Below, one piece after another: positions 19,236 through 27,868 of a stretch of DNA of 64,000 bases. The DNA is from an uncultured Bacteroidota bacterium (GTDB lineage: Bacteria > Bacteroidota > Bacteroidia > Chitinophagales > Chitinophagaceae). A program made the translations under genes and the position numbers. The number at the start of each line of letters is the position of its first letter. The stretch's first letter is position 1. The stretch spans positions 1-64,000 of the forward strand of contig CAIKYB010000016.1 of assembly GCA_903831575.1 (NCBI GenBank), written 5' to 3'. Below the pieces are notes generated by a model that was not told where the DNA came from, did not search any database, and saw nothing but the letters and a program-made list of their open reading frames with translations.

Positions 19236-21080
19236 TTAATTAATATTATCTTCTCTTGAGAGAAACCAATGCAAAATAATAATTGTCCATACTCTATTAT
19301 ATAAATGGTCGTGACCGCTCTGGTATTTTTTCACCAATCTTTTTACAGCTTGATTATTCACAACAGCAAATCTTTTACACATGGCTTCGCTACAATATTC
19401 CTCCACCATCCATTTTAAATCAGATTTGAGCCATTTCACAAGAGGAACACTAAACCCCCATTTAGGTCTGTCTAATATTTGCTTAGGAACTAGTTCATAT
19501 AAAACTTCTTTCAATAAATATTTAGAAGTCTTGTTTTTAATTTTCAAACTAGTATCCAGATTTAAAGCAAATTCAACAAGGTTCTTATCCATAAATGGGA
19601 CTCTGGTCTCTAAGGAAAATTGCATAGTTGCTCTATCAACTTTTACAAGCAAATCATCTTTTAAATAATTCTCTATATCCCAGAAACTATTTTTTTCATA
19701 CTCATCAAGGTCTCTTCCAGAAATATCCTCATTGATATTATTAAAATTAAACTCATCATCAATCAATAATTCTTTAAGTTCAACCTCTGAAAAAAAACAT
19801 TGTTCCTGACTAAACAAATGGCTTTTAGCATGGGCTTGCGGGTGACGTTGAAATATTTCGCCTATTTGTTTGTATCTGTCAGACATTATCTTACTGCTGG
19901 TATTTATTATGGGTTTAAGCTTTTGTAATAAAGGATTTGACAATCGTTTGGGCCAAGCATATCGTCCATATCCTAAAAATAACTCATCGCCTCCATCTCC
20001 ACTTAAAGCAACGCTTACATGTTCGTTTGCCAATTTACTAATCATTAAAGTAGGGAACGCCGAGCTGTCAGCAAATGGTTCGTCATAAATATCCAGTAAG
20101 GTTGGAGCTAATGCGATTATTTCTTTTTGAGAGATGGGCATTTCATGATGTTGGGTACCCAAATATTTAGCAGTAGCAGCAGCAAAAGGCGCTTCATTTA
20201 TTATTCCATCAGTAACTGCAATGCTGAAAGTGTTAATTTTTGATAAAGAAACTTTTGTGGCAATGGCTGTAATAATACTGCTATCAGTTCCGCCACTCAA
20301 AAAAGTTCCAATTGACACATCGCTAACCAATTGTTTTTCAACTGCGTCAAACAACAATCTTTTTAATTCAAACTTTGCTTCTTTTTCATTTGAAACTACA
20401 GTTGGTAAAATATTATTTTGTACACTCCAATATTGATGTCTTGTGATAGTTGATTCTTTTATAAAAGCATATTCGCCTGCAGAAAACTTATTTATTTTTT
20501 TAAAAATAGTTATTGGATGAGGGATATAACCCAAATGCAAAAAATAGGGTATGGCTTTTTTATTAATTTCCAAATGAGGAATAATAGATTTGATAGCTTT
20601 TATTTCTGATGCAAAGGCAATGATGTTTTCGTCTTGATATACAAACAATGGCTTTATGCCCATTTGGTCTCTGGCAATAATGAGTTCTTTATTTTGCTTG
20701 TCCCAAATAACGAGTGCAAACATCCCATTAAACCATTCAAAACACATTGATCCATATTTTGCGTAAGACTCTAAAACAACCTCTGTATCACTCGTGGTAA
20801 TCCATTTATGAGAGGTAAATTTTGAATCACGAATCTCTTTGTAATTATATATTTCGCCATTATAAACCATGACATATCGTCCACAATGGCTGGTCATTGG
20901 CTGGTTTGCGACATTACTTAAATCCAAAATGGATAAACGCCGATGCCCTAAATAAACTCCCTGATTTTCATCTTCAAAAAAACCTTCAGCATCAGGCCCT
21001 CGATGAGCAATGCTATTGGTCATTTTTAGAAGATGCTCTTTTTTATAAAGAGTAGAAATAAATCCGGCTATGCCACACAT
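19236..21080 (-). CDS. asnB: Asparagine synthase-type glutamine amidotransferase
   Basis: 614 residues, full length for AsnB. MCGIAGF exposes the Cys2 nucleophile of the N-terminal glutaminase domain; HRGPDAEG and YNGEIYNY follow. The synthetase domain has the ATP pyrophosphatase motif FLSGGTDSSI and LSGDGGDELFLGYGRY. Known AsnB homologues in polysaccharide clusters (the WbpS/WbmE type) amidate sugar carboxyl groups rather than make free asparagine; its place between glycosyltransferase genes favours that role here, by inference. It starts 3 bp after the transglutaminase-like gene ends and stops 4 bp before the next glycosyltransferase. Confidence 0.93.
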   Translation of the reverse strand: MCGIAGFISTLYKKEHLLKMTNSIAHRGPDAEGFFEDENQGVYLGHRRLSILDLSNVANQPMTSHCGRYVMVYNGEIYNYKEIRDSKFTSHKWITTSDTEVVLESYAKYGSMCFEWFNGMFALVIWDKQNKELIIARDQMGIKPLFVYQDENIIAFASEIKAIKSIIPHLEINKKAIPYFLHLGYIPHPITIFKKINKFSAGEYAFIKESTITRHQYWSVQNNILPTVVSNEKEAKFELKRLLFDAVEKQLVSDVSIGTFLSGGTDSSIITAIATKVSLSKINTFSIAVTDGIINEAPFAAATAKYLGTQHHEMPISQKEIIALAPTLLDIYDEPFADSSAFPTLMISKLANEHVSVALSGDGGDELFLGYGRYAWPKRLSNPLLQKLKPIINTSSKIMSDRYKQIGEIFQRHPQAHAKSHLFSQEQCFFSEVELKELLIDDEFNFNNINEDISGRDLDEYEKNSFWDIENYLKDDLLVKVDRATMQFSLETRVPFMDKNLVEFALNLDTSLKIKNKTSKYLLKEVLYELVPKQILDRPKWGFSVPLVKWLKSDLKWMVEEYCSEAMCKRFAVVNNQAVKRLVKKYQSGHDHLYNRVWTIIILHWFLSREDNIN

Positions 21081-21083
21081 GTG

Positions 21084-21890
21084 TTATTTATTATTAGAAC
21101 GATAAAAATAAAAGTAAAATAAAAGCAACCATAACCACAATGTATAAGAAAAAAAATTTGTAGCATATTGATAAATTCTCGCATTTTTTGCTGGGAATTG
21201 ATTCGTATTTCCATATTGGACCTTATTAAAAAGATCATCAACGCAGTTTGTATCAATCTCATTATACAAGCTATGCAACAATAATCTATTTGAGTGTATA
21301 GCGGCAAAGCTTGGTCTGTTTAAAGCGACAAGCAATTCATAATTGGGCTCTTTGTCAGGATCAAAAAAGTGCCACTTTCCACCATACTTGACTTCAAAGC
21401 AAAAATGACCCCCATATTTTTTGTCATAAAATCCCACCTTTCTAACACTATATCCTTTTTTGCGAAACAGTTCCATCCCAATAATTGACTGTTGGCTACA
21501 TGCGGCGTTAGGATACTTTAAAATATCATTAGGTAGAACAATTGCACTAAGATCTTTTTTTATAAACGGCGCTAAAAAATAGCCAAAATAATTGTGCCCG
21601 ACACGATAATATGAATAATTATGATAAAAGCGATATCTGAGAATCCGACCAATTATATTAGCATAACTAGAAGAATCTTTAAGAGATATTTTTGGGCTCC
21701 CATAAATTGAGTCGCCATAGTTAATCAAGTCATTCAAGTTCTCTAATCGACATAATAATGGATCAAAACATTCTATTTTCTTATTTATACCATCCCAATT
21801 ATTTTTATACATGAAATGTTGATGAATTTCATAAAGAAATAAAGAAAATGAAAGAAAAATTGATAATATAATTAGGTTCTTATTCATCAA
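21084..21890 (-). CDS. Membrane-anchored transglutaminase-like protein
   Basis: 268 residues. A hydrophobic segment lies at the N-terminus (about 5-21, LIILSIFLSFSLFLY) and another near the C-terminus (about 247-263). Between them is the pattern of a transglutaminase-like Cys-His-Asp triad: Cys131 in NAACSQQSIIGMELF, His162 in YGGHFCFEV and Asp177 in GKWHFFDPDKEP. The order, the spacing and the GKWxxxDPD ending match the fold; I recognise the fold, not a named subfamily. Members act as proteases, amidases or cross-linkers. The gene is 3 bp upstream of asnB and 6 bp downstream of a glycosyltransferase, so it belongs to the glycan operon. Function in the pathway is unknown. Confidence 0.75.
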   Translation of the reverse strand: MMNKNLIILSIFLSFSLFLYEIHQHFMYKNNWDGINKKIECFDPLLCRLENLNDLINYGDSIYGSPKISLKDSSSYANIIGRILRYRFYHNYSYYRVGHNYFGYFLAPFIKKDLSAIVLPNDILKYPNAACSQQSIIGMELFRKKGYSVRKVGFYDKKYGGHFCFEVKYGGKWHFFDPDKEPNYELLVALNRPSFAAIHSNRLLLHSLYNEIDTNCVDDLFNKVQYGNTNQFPAKNARIYQYATNFFSYTLWLWLLLFYFYFYRSNNK

Positions 21891-21896
21891 GATGAA

Positions 21897-22985
21897 TTAA
21901 GCTTTTATTAAATTCAAATACTGTTGAATGATACAATCAGCATGATAAAGTGTTGCTCTTTGCATTAATATTGCTTTCGATTTAGGGTTCTTTAAAGCTA
22001 CTTCCATTTTCATTGACATATCTACTGAATCATCAACATCGCAGATCCATCCATACTCTCCATGATTTAAGATCTCCATTGGACCTCCAGAACAATTTGT
22101 ACTTAAAACATTTATTCCTAAAGCCAGCGCTTCGACAATTGTATTTCCAAAACCCTCATAATTTGAAGATGAAACTAATAAATCTGCTTGGTTAAGATAT
22201 TTAAAGGGATTGTTTTGATACCCTAATAAAATAACATGCTCTTCCAATTGATATTGATGAATTAAGTTTTCAAGATTACTTCTTTCAGAACCTTCGCCAA
22301 TCAGATAGACAAGAATATCAAATCCTTTTTTTATAAGAATATTTACTGCTTCTATTAAAAGTTGCTGATTTTTCCCTTTATCTAAACGGCCAATAGAGAT
22401 GATTGTGTATTTATGCTTGACCTCTTGGTTTGTTGAGTCTTTGGCTAATTCAAAAATCGTATCGTCAAAGACAGGATTATATATTCTAATTACCTTGATT
22501 TTATCGTTTTTAATAAAATTTTTGATTGTACAAACTAATGCATCACTTACTCCAATGATCCAATCAGCTTTTACAAGAAAAAACTTATAAATAAGTTTAG
22601 TGAGAATTTGGCTTTTTATTGGATATGTTGCTATTTGTTTTTCAATATCATAATGTATGGTGCAAATAATCTTGAACTTTTTTTTAGAAAATAGTTGAAC
22701 AATATTCAGTGCAGCAGCTGTATAATCGCTAGCCGTAAAAATATGAGAATATTTTTTCCCTTTTAGAAATGGAAATAATTTTATAACGTAACCTAAAAGT
22801 GAGGTCGTGTTTAATTCATGTAGAGTAATTTTTGGATGGAGTAATATAGAATAAGGGCCTTCATTTTTGCCTAATAATAAATGAACTTCAATACCATTTT
22901 TCACAAATCCATTTGCAATATTTACAATAACTCTTTCCGCACCACCGCCATTTAAATTATTTAATACAAAAAGAACGTTTTTCAT
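21897..22985 (-). CDS. Glycosyltransferase family 4 protein
   Basis: 362 residues. MKNVLFVLNNLNGGGAERV is the classic GGGAER acceptor loop of this GT4 branch. The donor domain shows ISIGRLDKGKNQQLL, VYLIGEGSERSNLE and YEGFGNTIVEALALGINV with NCSGGPMEIL. Predicted to transfer an N-acetylhexosamine or hexose to the lipid-linked intermediate; the sugar cannot be determined. Tightly packed in the operon (6 bp before the transglutaminase-like gene, 17 bp after the GT2). Confidence 0.9.
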   Translation of the reverse strand: MKNVLFVLNNLNGGGAERVIVNIANGFVKNGIEVHLLLGKNEGPYSILLHPKITLHELNTTSLLGYVIKLFPFLKGKKYSHIFTASDYTAAALNIVQLFSKKKFKIICTIHYDIEKQIATYPIKSQILTKLIYKFFLVKADWIIGVSDALVCTIKNFIKNDKIKVIRIYNPVFDDTIFELAKDSTNQEVKHKYTIISIGRLDKGKNQQLLIEAVNILIKKGFDILVYLIGEGSERSNLENLIHQYQLEEHVILLGYQNNPFKYLNQADLLVSSSNYEGFGNTIVEALALGINVLSTNCSGGPMEILNHGEYGWICDVDDSVDMSMKMEVALKNPKSKAILMQRATLYHADCIIQQYLNLIKA

Positions 22986-23002
22986 TTTGAAAATACTTTA
23001 TT

Positions 23003-23758
23003 CTAATTATCTAGACCCAGTTTTCTTTTAATAAAGAATAAAACCCTTTTTAATAAGTCTCTTTTATTGTATGACAATAAATCTTGGTAATCTTTCAATA
23101 AAACAGGAAACTCACTTAATAAGAATCTTTGTCTCTCCTTGGCATTTTTTTCTAAATTAAATGAACTCAATCCATTTGGCTCAATTGATGTCAATAAAAT
23201 ATCATTGTAACAATACGTCATATTAAATCTAACTAATGCTAAAATAAGGTGATTAATATCTGCAACTATCGAATATTCTTCTTCATATAATCCAACAATT
23301 TCAAAAACAGATTTTTTAATAAAAAAAGACTGGTGAGAGAGTCCAAAATTTAGAACGTAGAATAAACTGATTTTATTTGGATATTTTTTTATTTTATTTC
23401 CAATTAGTATATTTCCAATTAGAAAATCTTCCTTAAAGTCTATATTTTTTTCGAAAAAAGATTCTAAGACATTTTTATCTACAAAGCAATCTCCACTATT
23501 TAAGAAATATACATATTTACCTGTAGCAATAGTTATCCCTTTATTCATAGCATTATAGATGCCTGAATCGGGCTGAGAAATCCATCGGGTAATGATCTGC
23601 TCATTTTGTTTAATAACATCAATACTGGCATCATTGCTAGATCCATCAATAATAATAAATTCATACTCTTTAAAAGTTTGATTGATTACACTGCATATTG
23701 TTTTTTCTAAGCCAGATGCATTGTTCTTATTGATAGTTATTATTGAGACTTTAGGCAT
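23003..23758 (-). CDS. Glycosyltransferase family 2 protein (WcaA-like)
   Basis: 251 residues, single GT-A domain. MPKVSIITINKNNASGLEKT, then IIIDGSSNDASID, the subfamily signature SQPDSGIYNAMNKGI, and FLNSGDCF in place of a canonical DXD. DINHLILALVRF follows, with a short basic tail. This SGIYNAMNKG branch is widespread in capsule and EPS clusters. It is the second gene of the 25233-16864 run, after the flippase. Confidence 0.9.
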   Translation of the reverse strand: MPKVSIITINKNNASGLEKTICSVINQTFKEYEFIIIDGSSNDASIDVIKQNEQIITRWISQPDSGIYNAMNKGITIATGKYVYFLNSGDCFVDKNVLESFFEKNIDFKEDFLIGNILIGNKIKKYPNKISLFYVLNFGLSHQSFFIKKSVFEIVGLYEEEYSIVADINHLILALVRFNMTYCYNDILLTSIEPNGLSSFNLEKNAKERQRFLLSEFPVLLKDYQDLLSYNKRDLLKRVLFFIKRKLGLDN

Positions 23759-23847
23759 TTTTTATTACTAAAGAGATTAAAATAAAAAAAGAAATGTACA
23801 ATTAATTTTCACCTGTATAATTTTTATTCTGATAAGCAAATCAATTT

Positions 23848-25233
23848 TTATATCGACATATTGAAATGATTTTTGTGTTCATTTTTTGCTTTACTTAAAA
23901 CCAGATAATATTGACATGTTACAGCAATAGAGCTGAATAGCAATGATAAAATATTGGCAATCACAACCGATAAAATTGATTCAATATAATTACTTAAAAA
24001 AAGCGCTAAAGGGATATTTATAATTGCCGCAAAAATAGCAAAGCCCATTTGTAAATTCAATTTTCCAATCGCATTTAGTGGAATGATAAATATATTATTC
24101 CAAATTAATTGAAGGTTATAAATAGCAAGAAAAAATACGAATATTATTGAGGGTGCAAATGCGCTATTAAGCCAAATCTTTAAAACCCAATTGCAAAGAA
24201 AAACCATAGTTAAAATGAAGATCGAAGCCAAAATGAATAACTTTAATAAGCGTTTTATAGTTTTATCCACCCAAAGAATATCTTTCTTTTTAAAAGCATC
24301 GGTGTACATTGTCCAAAGTGGTACAGTTATTATTCCAAAAGCAATTGGAATCACTGAAAGGTATCGATAGACAATATTGTAAGTTGTAACTTCTGCACTG
24401 GAATACAATTGTGTTATTAAAATATTATCTGTTCCGAATATTATCAACATTGTCATTTGAATCACAAAGAACTTTATACTTACAGAAAAAACATCTCTCA
24501 AGTAGGCTTTATCAAAAAGATTTATACTAGGTGAGATTTTTTTAAATTTTTTTTGAAAAAAATACACAGATGCAATCACATTAATAATTAATGGAGCTAA
24601 TGATAATACAATGCCGAAGGGAATTAGCTTATTATCCAAAGGCGAATATTTGATAAAAATAATAGCTAATAAAATCACTATCTGGGTTGTTAATAATAAG
24701 AAATCACTTATCCTTGAAAGATGATTTGCTGCCAACACTGTATTAATTAAATTAGCTATAAAATTTAATAGGGAACAAATAAAACTAAAATACACGAGAA
24801 TCAACATGTCATTTTGAGGAATCAAGGAGGTATTTAAAATCTTACCCCATGGCAACCAATAAGCCACAAGAGAGAATAAAATAATGATTGAAAAAAAGAT
24901 GATAAAAAAAGATCGATATGTTGTGCTTACTATCAGTTTCCCTTTTTTCAAATCACCTTCTGCTAATGCCTCGGTTAATTTATTTCTTAACCCGTGTCCT
25001 AATCCAAAATCAAAATAAACAAGCCAGCTTGAAATTGAAAAAAGGGTGAGCCAAATGCCGTATTCAGTTTTACTTAACACGCTTAATGTGATAGGAATCT
25101 GGAAAAATATACTTAATAAAATACTAAGGCTTTTTGCAACAAACCCTACGCTTATATTTTTGATAATAGATCCAGTTCTACTATCTGAAAAAACAGATTC
25201 ATACTTATTATGTAAAAAGACCCTAAGTTTCAT
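23848..25233 (-). CDS. Wzx-like polysaccharide flippase
   Basis: About 461 residues with some twelve hydrophobic segments spread over the length, typical of the PST/MATE-type lipid-linked oligosaccharide flippases. The N-terminal half has IIKNISVGFVAKSLSILLS and YGIWLTLFSISSWLVYFDFGLGHGLRN, where YGxW and DxGLGxGLRN are family hallmarks. The frame is open to a TTG at 25257, but the ATG at 25233 (MKLRVFLHN) is preferred. It would move the finished lipid-linked unit across the inner membrane. First gene of the compact minus-strand run; 89 bp separate it from the GT2. Confidence 0.88.
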   Translation of the reverse strand: MKLRVFLHNKYESVFSDSRTGSIIKNISVGFVAKSLSILLSIFFQIPITLSVLSKTEYGIWLTLFSISSWLVYFDFGLGHGLRNKLTEALAEGDLKKGKLIVSTTYRSFFIIFFSIIILFSLVAYWLPWGKILNTSLIPQNDMLILVYFSFICSLLNFIANLINTVLAANHLSRISDFLLLTTQIVILLAIIFIKYSPLDNKLIPFGIVLSLAPLIINVIASVYFFQKKFKKISPSINLFDKAYLRDVFSVSIKFFVIQMTMLIIFGTDNILITQLYSSAEVTTYNIVYRYLSVIPIAFGIITVPLWTMYTDAFKKKDILWVDKTIKRLLKLFILASIFILTMVFLCNWVLKIWLNSAFAPSIIFVFFLAIYNLQLIWNNIFIIPLNAIGKLNLQMGFAIFAAIINIPLALFLSNYIESILSVVIANILSLLFSSIAVTCQYYLVLSKAKNEHKNHFNMSI

Positions 25234-25376
25234 AAAATATTTATTCGACTGAAACAAGTAAAAAAGCGAAACAATTTCTTGTTATTGATAAAAGGAATAA
25301 TTTTTAAAATGCTTTCCCAAATAGCTTCGCCCTTCTCACTTACAGTAAGTATTGTTAAAATTATTTTATTTAAAAA

Positions 25377-25910
25377 TCAACCCTTCTTCCAAACTAAAAA
25401 GCGGTCTTCTTGTGGAACACTTTTTTTTGATACTATCTTATAATCTATTGCATAAACTGCAAAGGAGATTTTTTTGTCTATCTGCTTTTCAATTTTTGCT
25501 GCCAATATTTTTAATCTATCCGCTTTCACCTTACCAATAATATCAAAATTCATTACGGATTCACTTATCCCTTGTGCAAACTTCCCTGTAAGATATACAC
25601 GCTCTATGCTTTCAGGCTTGTCAACTATATTTTCAATAATGGTATCAAGGCCGATATGCTTTTTTACTATTTGTTGCAAGTCTATGAATAACGGATGAGA
25701 TGGATTGGCTGAAAAGAATTTTTTGTTTCCCACTTTCTCAGATTGGAGCAACCCCGCTTTTTCGAATCGATTGAGTTCAATTCTGATAGCATTTGTACTC
25801 TCCTTAAATTCAATTTCCAAAGAACGCAGATAGGACTTATTACTACTGTTTAAAAAAAATTTCAACAGCAACTTTAAGCGTGTCTTGGAGGAGATAAGTG
25901 TTTCAATCAT
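25377..25910 (-). CDS. Winged-helix (ArsR-like) regulator of the glycan cluster
   Basis: About 177 residues from MIETLISSKTRLKLLL. The N-terminal 70 residues form a winged helix with LEIEFKESTNAIRIELNRF as recognition region, then GLLQSEKVGNKKFFSAN as wing. The C-terminal half (GLDTIIENIVDKPESIERV, YLTGKFAQG) resembles a degenerate nucleotidyltransferase-like domain. This two-part protein is a familiar member of Bacteroidota polysaccharide clusters. The frame extends upstream to 25979 with a hydrophobic stretch not typical of the family, so the shorter start is chosen. It is divergent from the membrane protein at 26002 and sits beside a dyad (25978-26000). Confidence 0.8.
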   Translation of the reverse strand: MIETLISSKTRLKLLLKFFLNSSNKSYLRSLEIEFKESTNAIRIELNRFEKAGLLQSEKVGNKKFFSANPSHPLFIDLQQIVKKHIGLDTIIENIVDKPESIERVYLTGKFAQGISESVMNFDIIGKVKADRLKILAAKIEKQIDKKISFAVYAIDYKIVSKKSVPQEDRFLVWKKG

Positions 25911-25977
25911 AAATTGAGTAATAAAAGTACTCAAGAAGAGATAGATTACAAAATTTAAATCTATTTTTGAGTGTGCC

Positions 25978-26000
25978 ATTGTATAAAAAAATCATACAAT
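25978..26000. promoter_or_regulatory. Candidate operator ATTGTAT-N9-ATACAAT
   Basis: A perfect 7-bp inverted repeat ends 2 bp before the plus-strand ATG at 26002 and lies 68 bp upstream of the regulator start at 25910. Position and symmetry suit a dimeric winged-helix protein controlling the divergent pair. Confidence 0.45.
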
Positions 26001-26001
26001 A

Positions 26002-27336
26002 ATGTCCTTGATTGAACAATTGCTTTTACTGTTTTATTTATTATTAGGATGCTGGATAGTGCCTAAATTCCCTTTCGTCAAAAAATCGAAATTAACAGCA
26101 TTCGAATTGCGATTGCTCCTGCTTTTAAAACTGATGATTGCATGGGGTGTTCTGATTTACTTAACCACTTCCGGAAAAAATCCTGATTACATCAAATTTA
26201 ATAATTCAGGCAAAGAAGAATATCTTATTTTAATTCATACACCACAGCTGTTTTTACAGAATCTCATTAAGGATGCAAGGGAATATGGATTTGGTCGGTT
26301 TTTTGAAACAGATTATAGCTTTTGGGGTTACCTCAGATTCAATCTTCTTTTTAAATTACTCGCTATTCTGGATATCTTTACTTTTGGAAATTTTTATATC
26401 AATACTTTTCTTTTTTGCTTTGCAACTTTTTTTGCAAACATTGCCCTGTACCGGGTTTACCATTCGATTTTTAAGGAAAACAAATCCCTCGTTTTAATAA
26501 GTACTTTTTTTCTTCCAACATCGCTTTTATTTACCACTTGTGTACATAAAGATGGCGTCGTTTTTATTGCATTGAGTGCTATTGTCTTTATTTTATTTAA
26601 ATTCTCCCGACAGTTTTCAGCTTCAAAAATTGAAGCCCCAATTCATCTCCCCTTTCGCCAATCATTTTTTTCATCATTGATATTAGGCCTTTCTTTTGCA
26701 ATAATTTTTTTGATTCGAAACTATGTATTAGTTGCATTGATTCCTGCACTATTCGCCTGGTGGCTGTCGAACCGATTACCTATAAAGAAAGTCTGGACCT
26801 TCTTATACTCCTATGCTACTTTCATCTGCCTGTTTTGTATCTCTACTTTCTTTTCTGGTTCGGCAAATCTTGCGAATCTTATTATAAACAGAAGATTTGC
26901 GTTTGCTAAACTTCGGGTTGGACATACGAACATTCAGATGAATAATTTGCAGCCCAACTTAAAAAGCTTTTTATATAATTTACCTCAGGCAATTAATCAT
27001 GCATTATTAAGACCTTATGTCTGGGAGTTTTCTCGCTGGGATGTTTTTCTAACTGCCCTGGAACCCTTTTTGTATTTGATAATTTTTATTGCGTTTCTCT
27101 TTTGGGGAAATAAGAAAATGTATGCCTCATCAGGGTTCTTATTGTTTGGATTATTCTTTTTTGGAAGCATGATGCTGGTTATAGGCTATACCATTCCTAA
27201 CATCGGAGCTATCGTTAGATACAGAAGTATATTTTGGGTGTTTCTTATTTGTCCGATGCTTTGTAGCACAGGCTGGAAAAAGATTAGCCGTTATTTTACA
27301 CGTTTTACCACACTTTTTTCAAGTAAATATTCCTGA
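26002..27336 (+). CDS. Polytopic membrane protein of the glycan cluster (paralogue of 15568-16899)
   Basis: 444 residues, about ten membrane segments, no named family recognised. It mirrors the 443-residue protein at 15568: FLPTSLLFTTCVHKDG (170-185), QPNLKSFLYNLPQAIN then RPYVWEF (317-343) and NIGAIVRYR (400-408) match FPTIVFWSSAITKDA, EPNLKSI/RPFFWES and NFGTLARYK there. Candidate Wzy-like polymerase or GT-C-like enzyme, by inference. It too is on the opposite strand from its neighbours, and overlaps the 3' end of the acetyltransferase gene by 46 bp. The start is immediately after the dyad at 25978-26000. Confidence 0.8.
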   Translation: MSLIEQLLLLFYLLLGCWIVPKFPFVKKSKLTAFELRLLLLLKLMIAWGVLIYLTTSGKNPDYIKFNNSGKEEYLILIHTPQLFLQNLIKDAREYGFGRFFETDYSFWGYLRFNLLFKLLAILDIFTFGNFYINTFLFCFATFFANIALYRVYHSIFKENKSLVLISTFFLPTSLLFTTCVHKDGVVFIALSAIVFILFKFSRQFSASKIEAPIHLPFRQSFFSSLILGLSFAIIFLIRNYVLVALIPALFAWWLSNRLPIKKVWTFLYSYATFICLFCISTFFSGSANLANLIINRRFAFAKLRVGHTNIQMNNLQPNLKSFLYNLPQAINHALLRPYVWEFSRWDVFLTALEPFLYLIIFIAFLFWGNKKMYASSGFLLFGLFFFGSMMLVIGYTIPNIGAIVRYRSIFWVFLICPMLCSTGWKKISRYFTRFTTLFSSKYS

Positions 27337-27866
27337 TGGCTTTCCTTACAAATAGCGATGTTATTTTCGTCGAAATGTAATTGGTGCCCGTACTCACTCA
27401 TCCATCCAACATGCTTGCCAGGATTTCCAATAATTAATGCGTAGGGCAATACAGATTTTGTTACAACTGCACCCGCACCTATAAAGGCGAAAGATCCTAT
27501 TTCATTTCCACATACAATTGTAGCATTAGCACCAATGGTTGCTCCTTTTCTGATGATGGTAGTTTTAAAATCGTTCTTTCTGCTAATAGCACTTCTGGGA
27601 TTGATAACATTCGTTAAAACAACACTTGGGCCTAAAAAAACATCGTCTTCACAAACAACACCTTCATATACACTAACGTTGTTTTGTATACGCACATTAT
27701 TGCCTATTAGGACTCGACTCCCTACCATAACATTTTGTCCGATAGTACAATTTTCGCCAATCGAAGCGCCTGTCATAATATGTGAAAAGTGCCAGATTTT
27801 TGTACCCTTTCCAATAGCACAATTTTCATCAATCACTGATGAAGGATGTATGAAAAAAGCAGACAT
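27291..27866 (-). CDS. Sugar N-acetyltransferase, left-handed β-helix (WbpD/WlbB/FdtC-like)
   Basis: 191 residues built of hexapeptide repeats (IGKGTKIWHFSHI, IGENCTIGQNVMVG, IGNNVRIQNNVSVYEG, IGANATIVCG, IGAGAVVTKSV). The segment EDDVFLGPSVVLTNVINPRS is characteristic of enzymes acetylating a 3-amino sugar nucleotide (UDP-GlcNAc3NA or dTDP-Fuc3N/Qui3N). Its place 2 bp after rfbA suggests a dTDP-3-amino-3,6-dideoxyhexose substrate. The matching ketoisomerase and aminotransferase are not in the window. It should act as a cytoplasmic trimer with acetyl-CoA. Confidence 0.88.
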   Translation of the reverse strand: MSAFFIHPSSVIDENCAIGKGTKIWHFSHIMTGASIGENCTIGQNVMVGSRVLIGNNVRIQNNVSVYEGVVCEDDVFLGPSVVLTNVINPRSAISRKNDFKTTIIRKGATIGANATIVCGNEIGSFAFIGAGAVVTKSVLPYALIIGNPGKHVGWMSEYGHQLHFDENNIAICKESHQEYLLEKSVVKRVK

Positions 27867-27868
27867 GG

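Noticed and set aside
25911-25979. N-terminal extension of the winged-helix regulator to 25979
   Set aside because: It adds a hydrophobic stretch absent from the family pattern and would put the start over the dyad; the start at 25910 fits the family opening.
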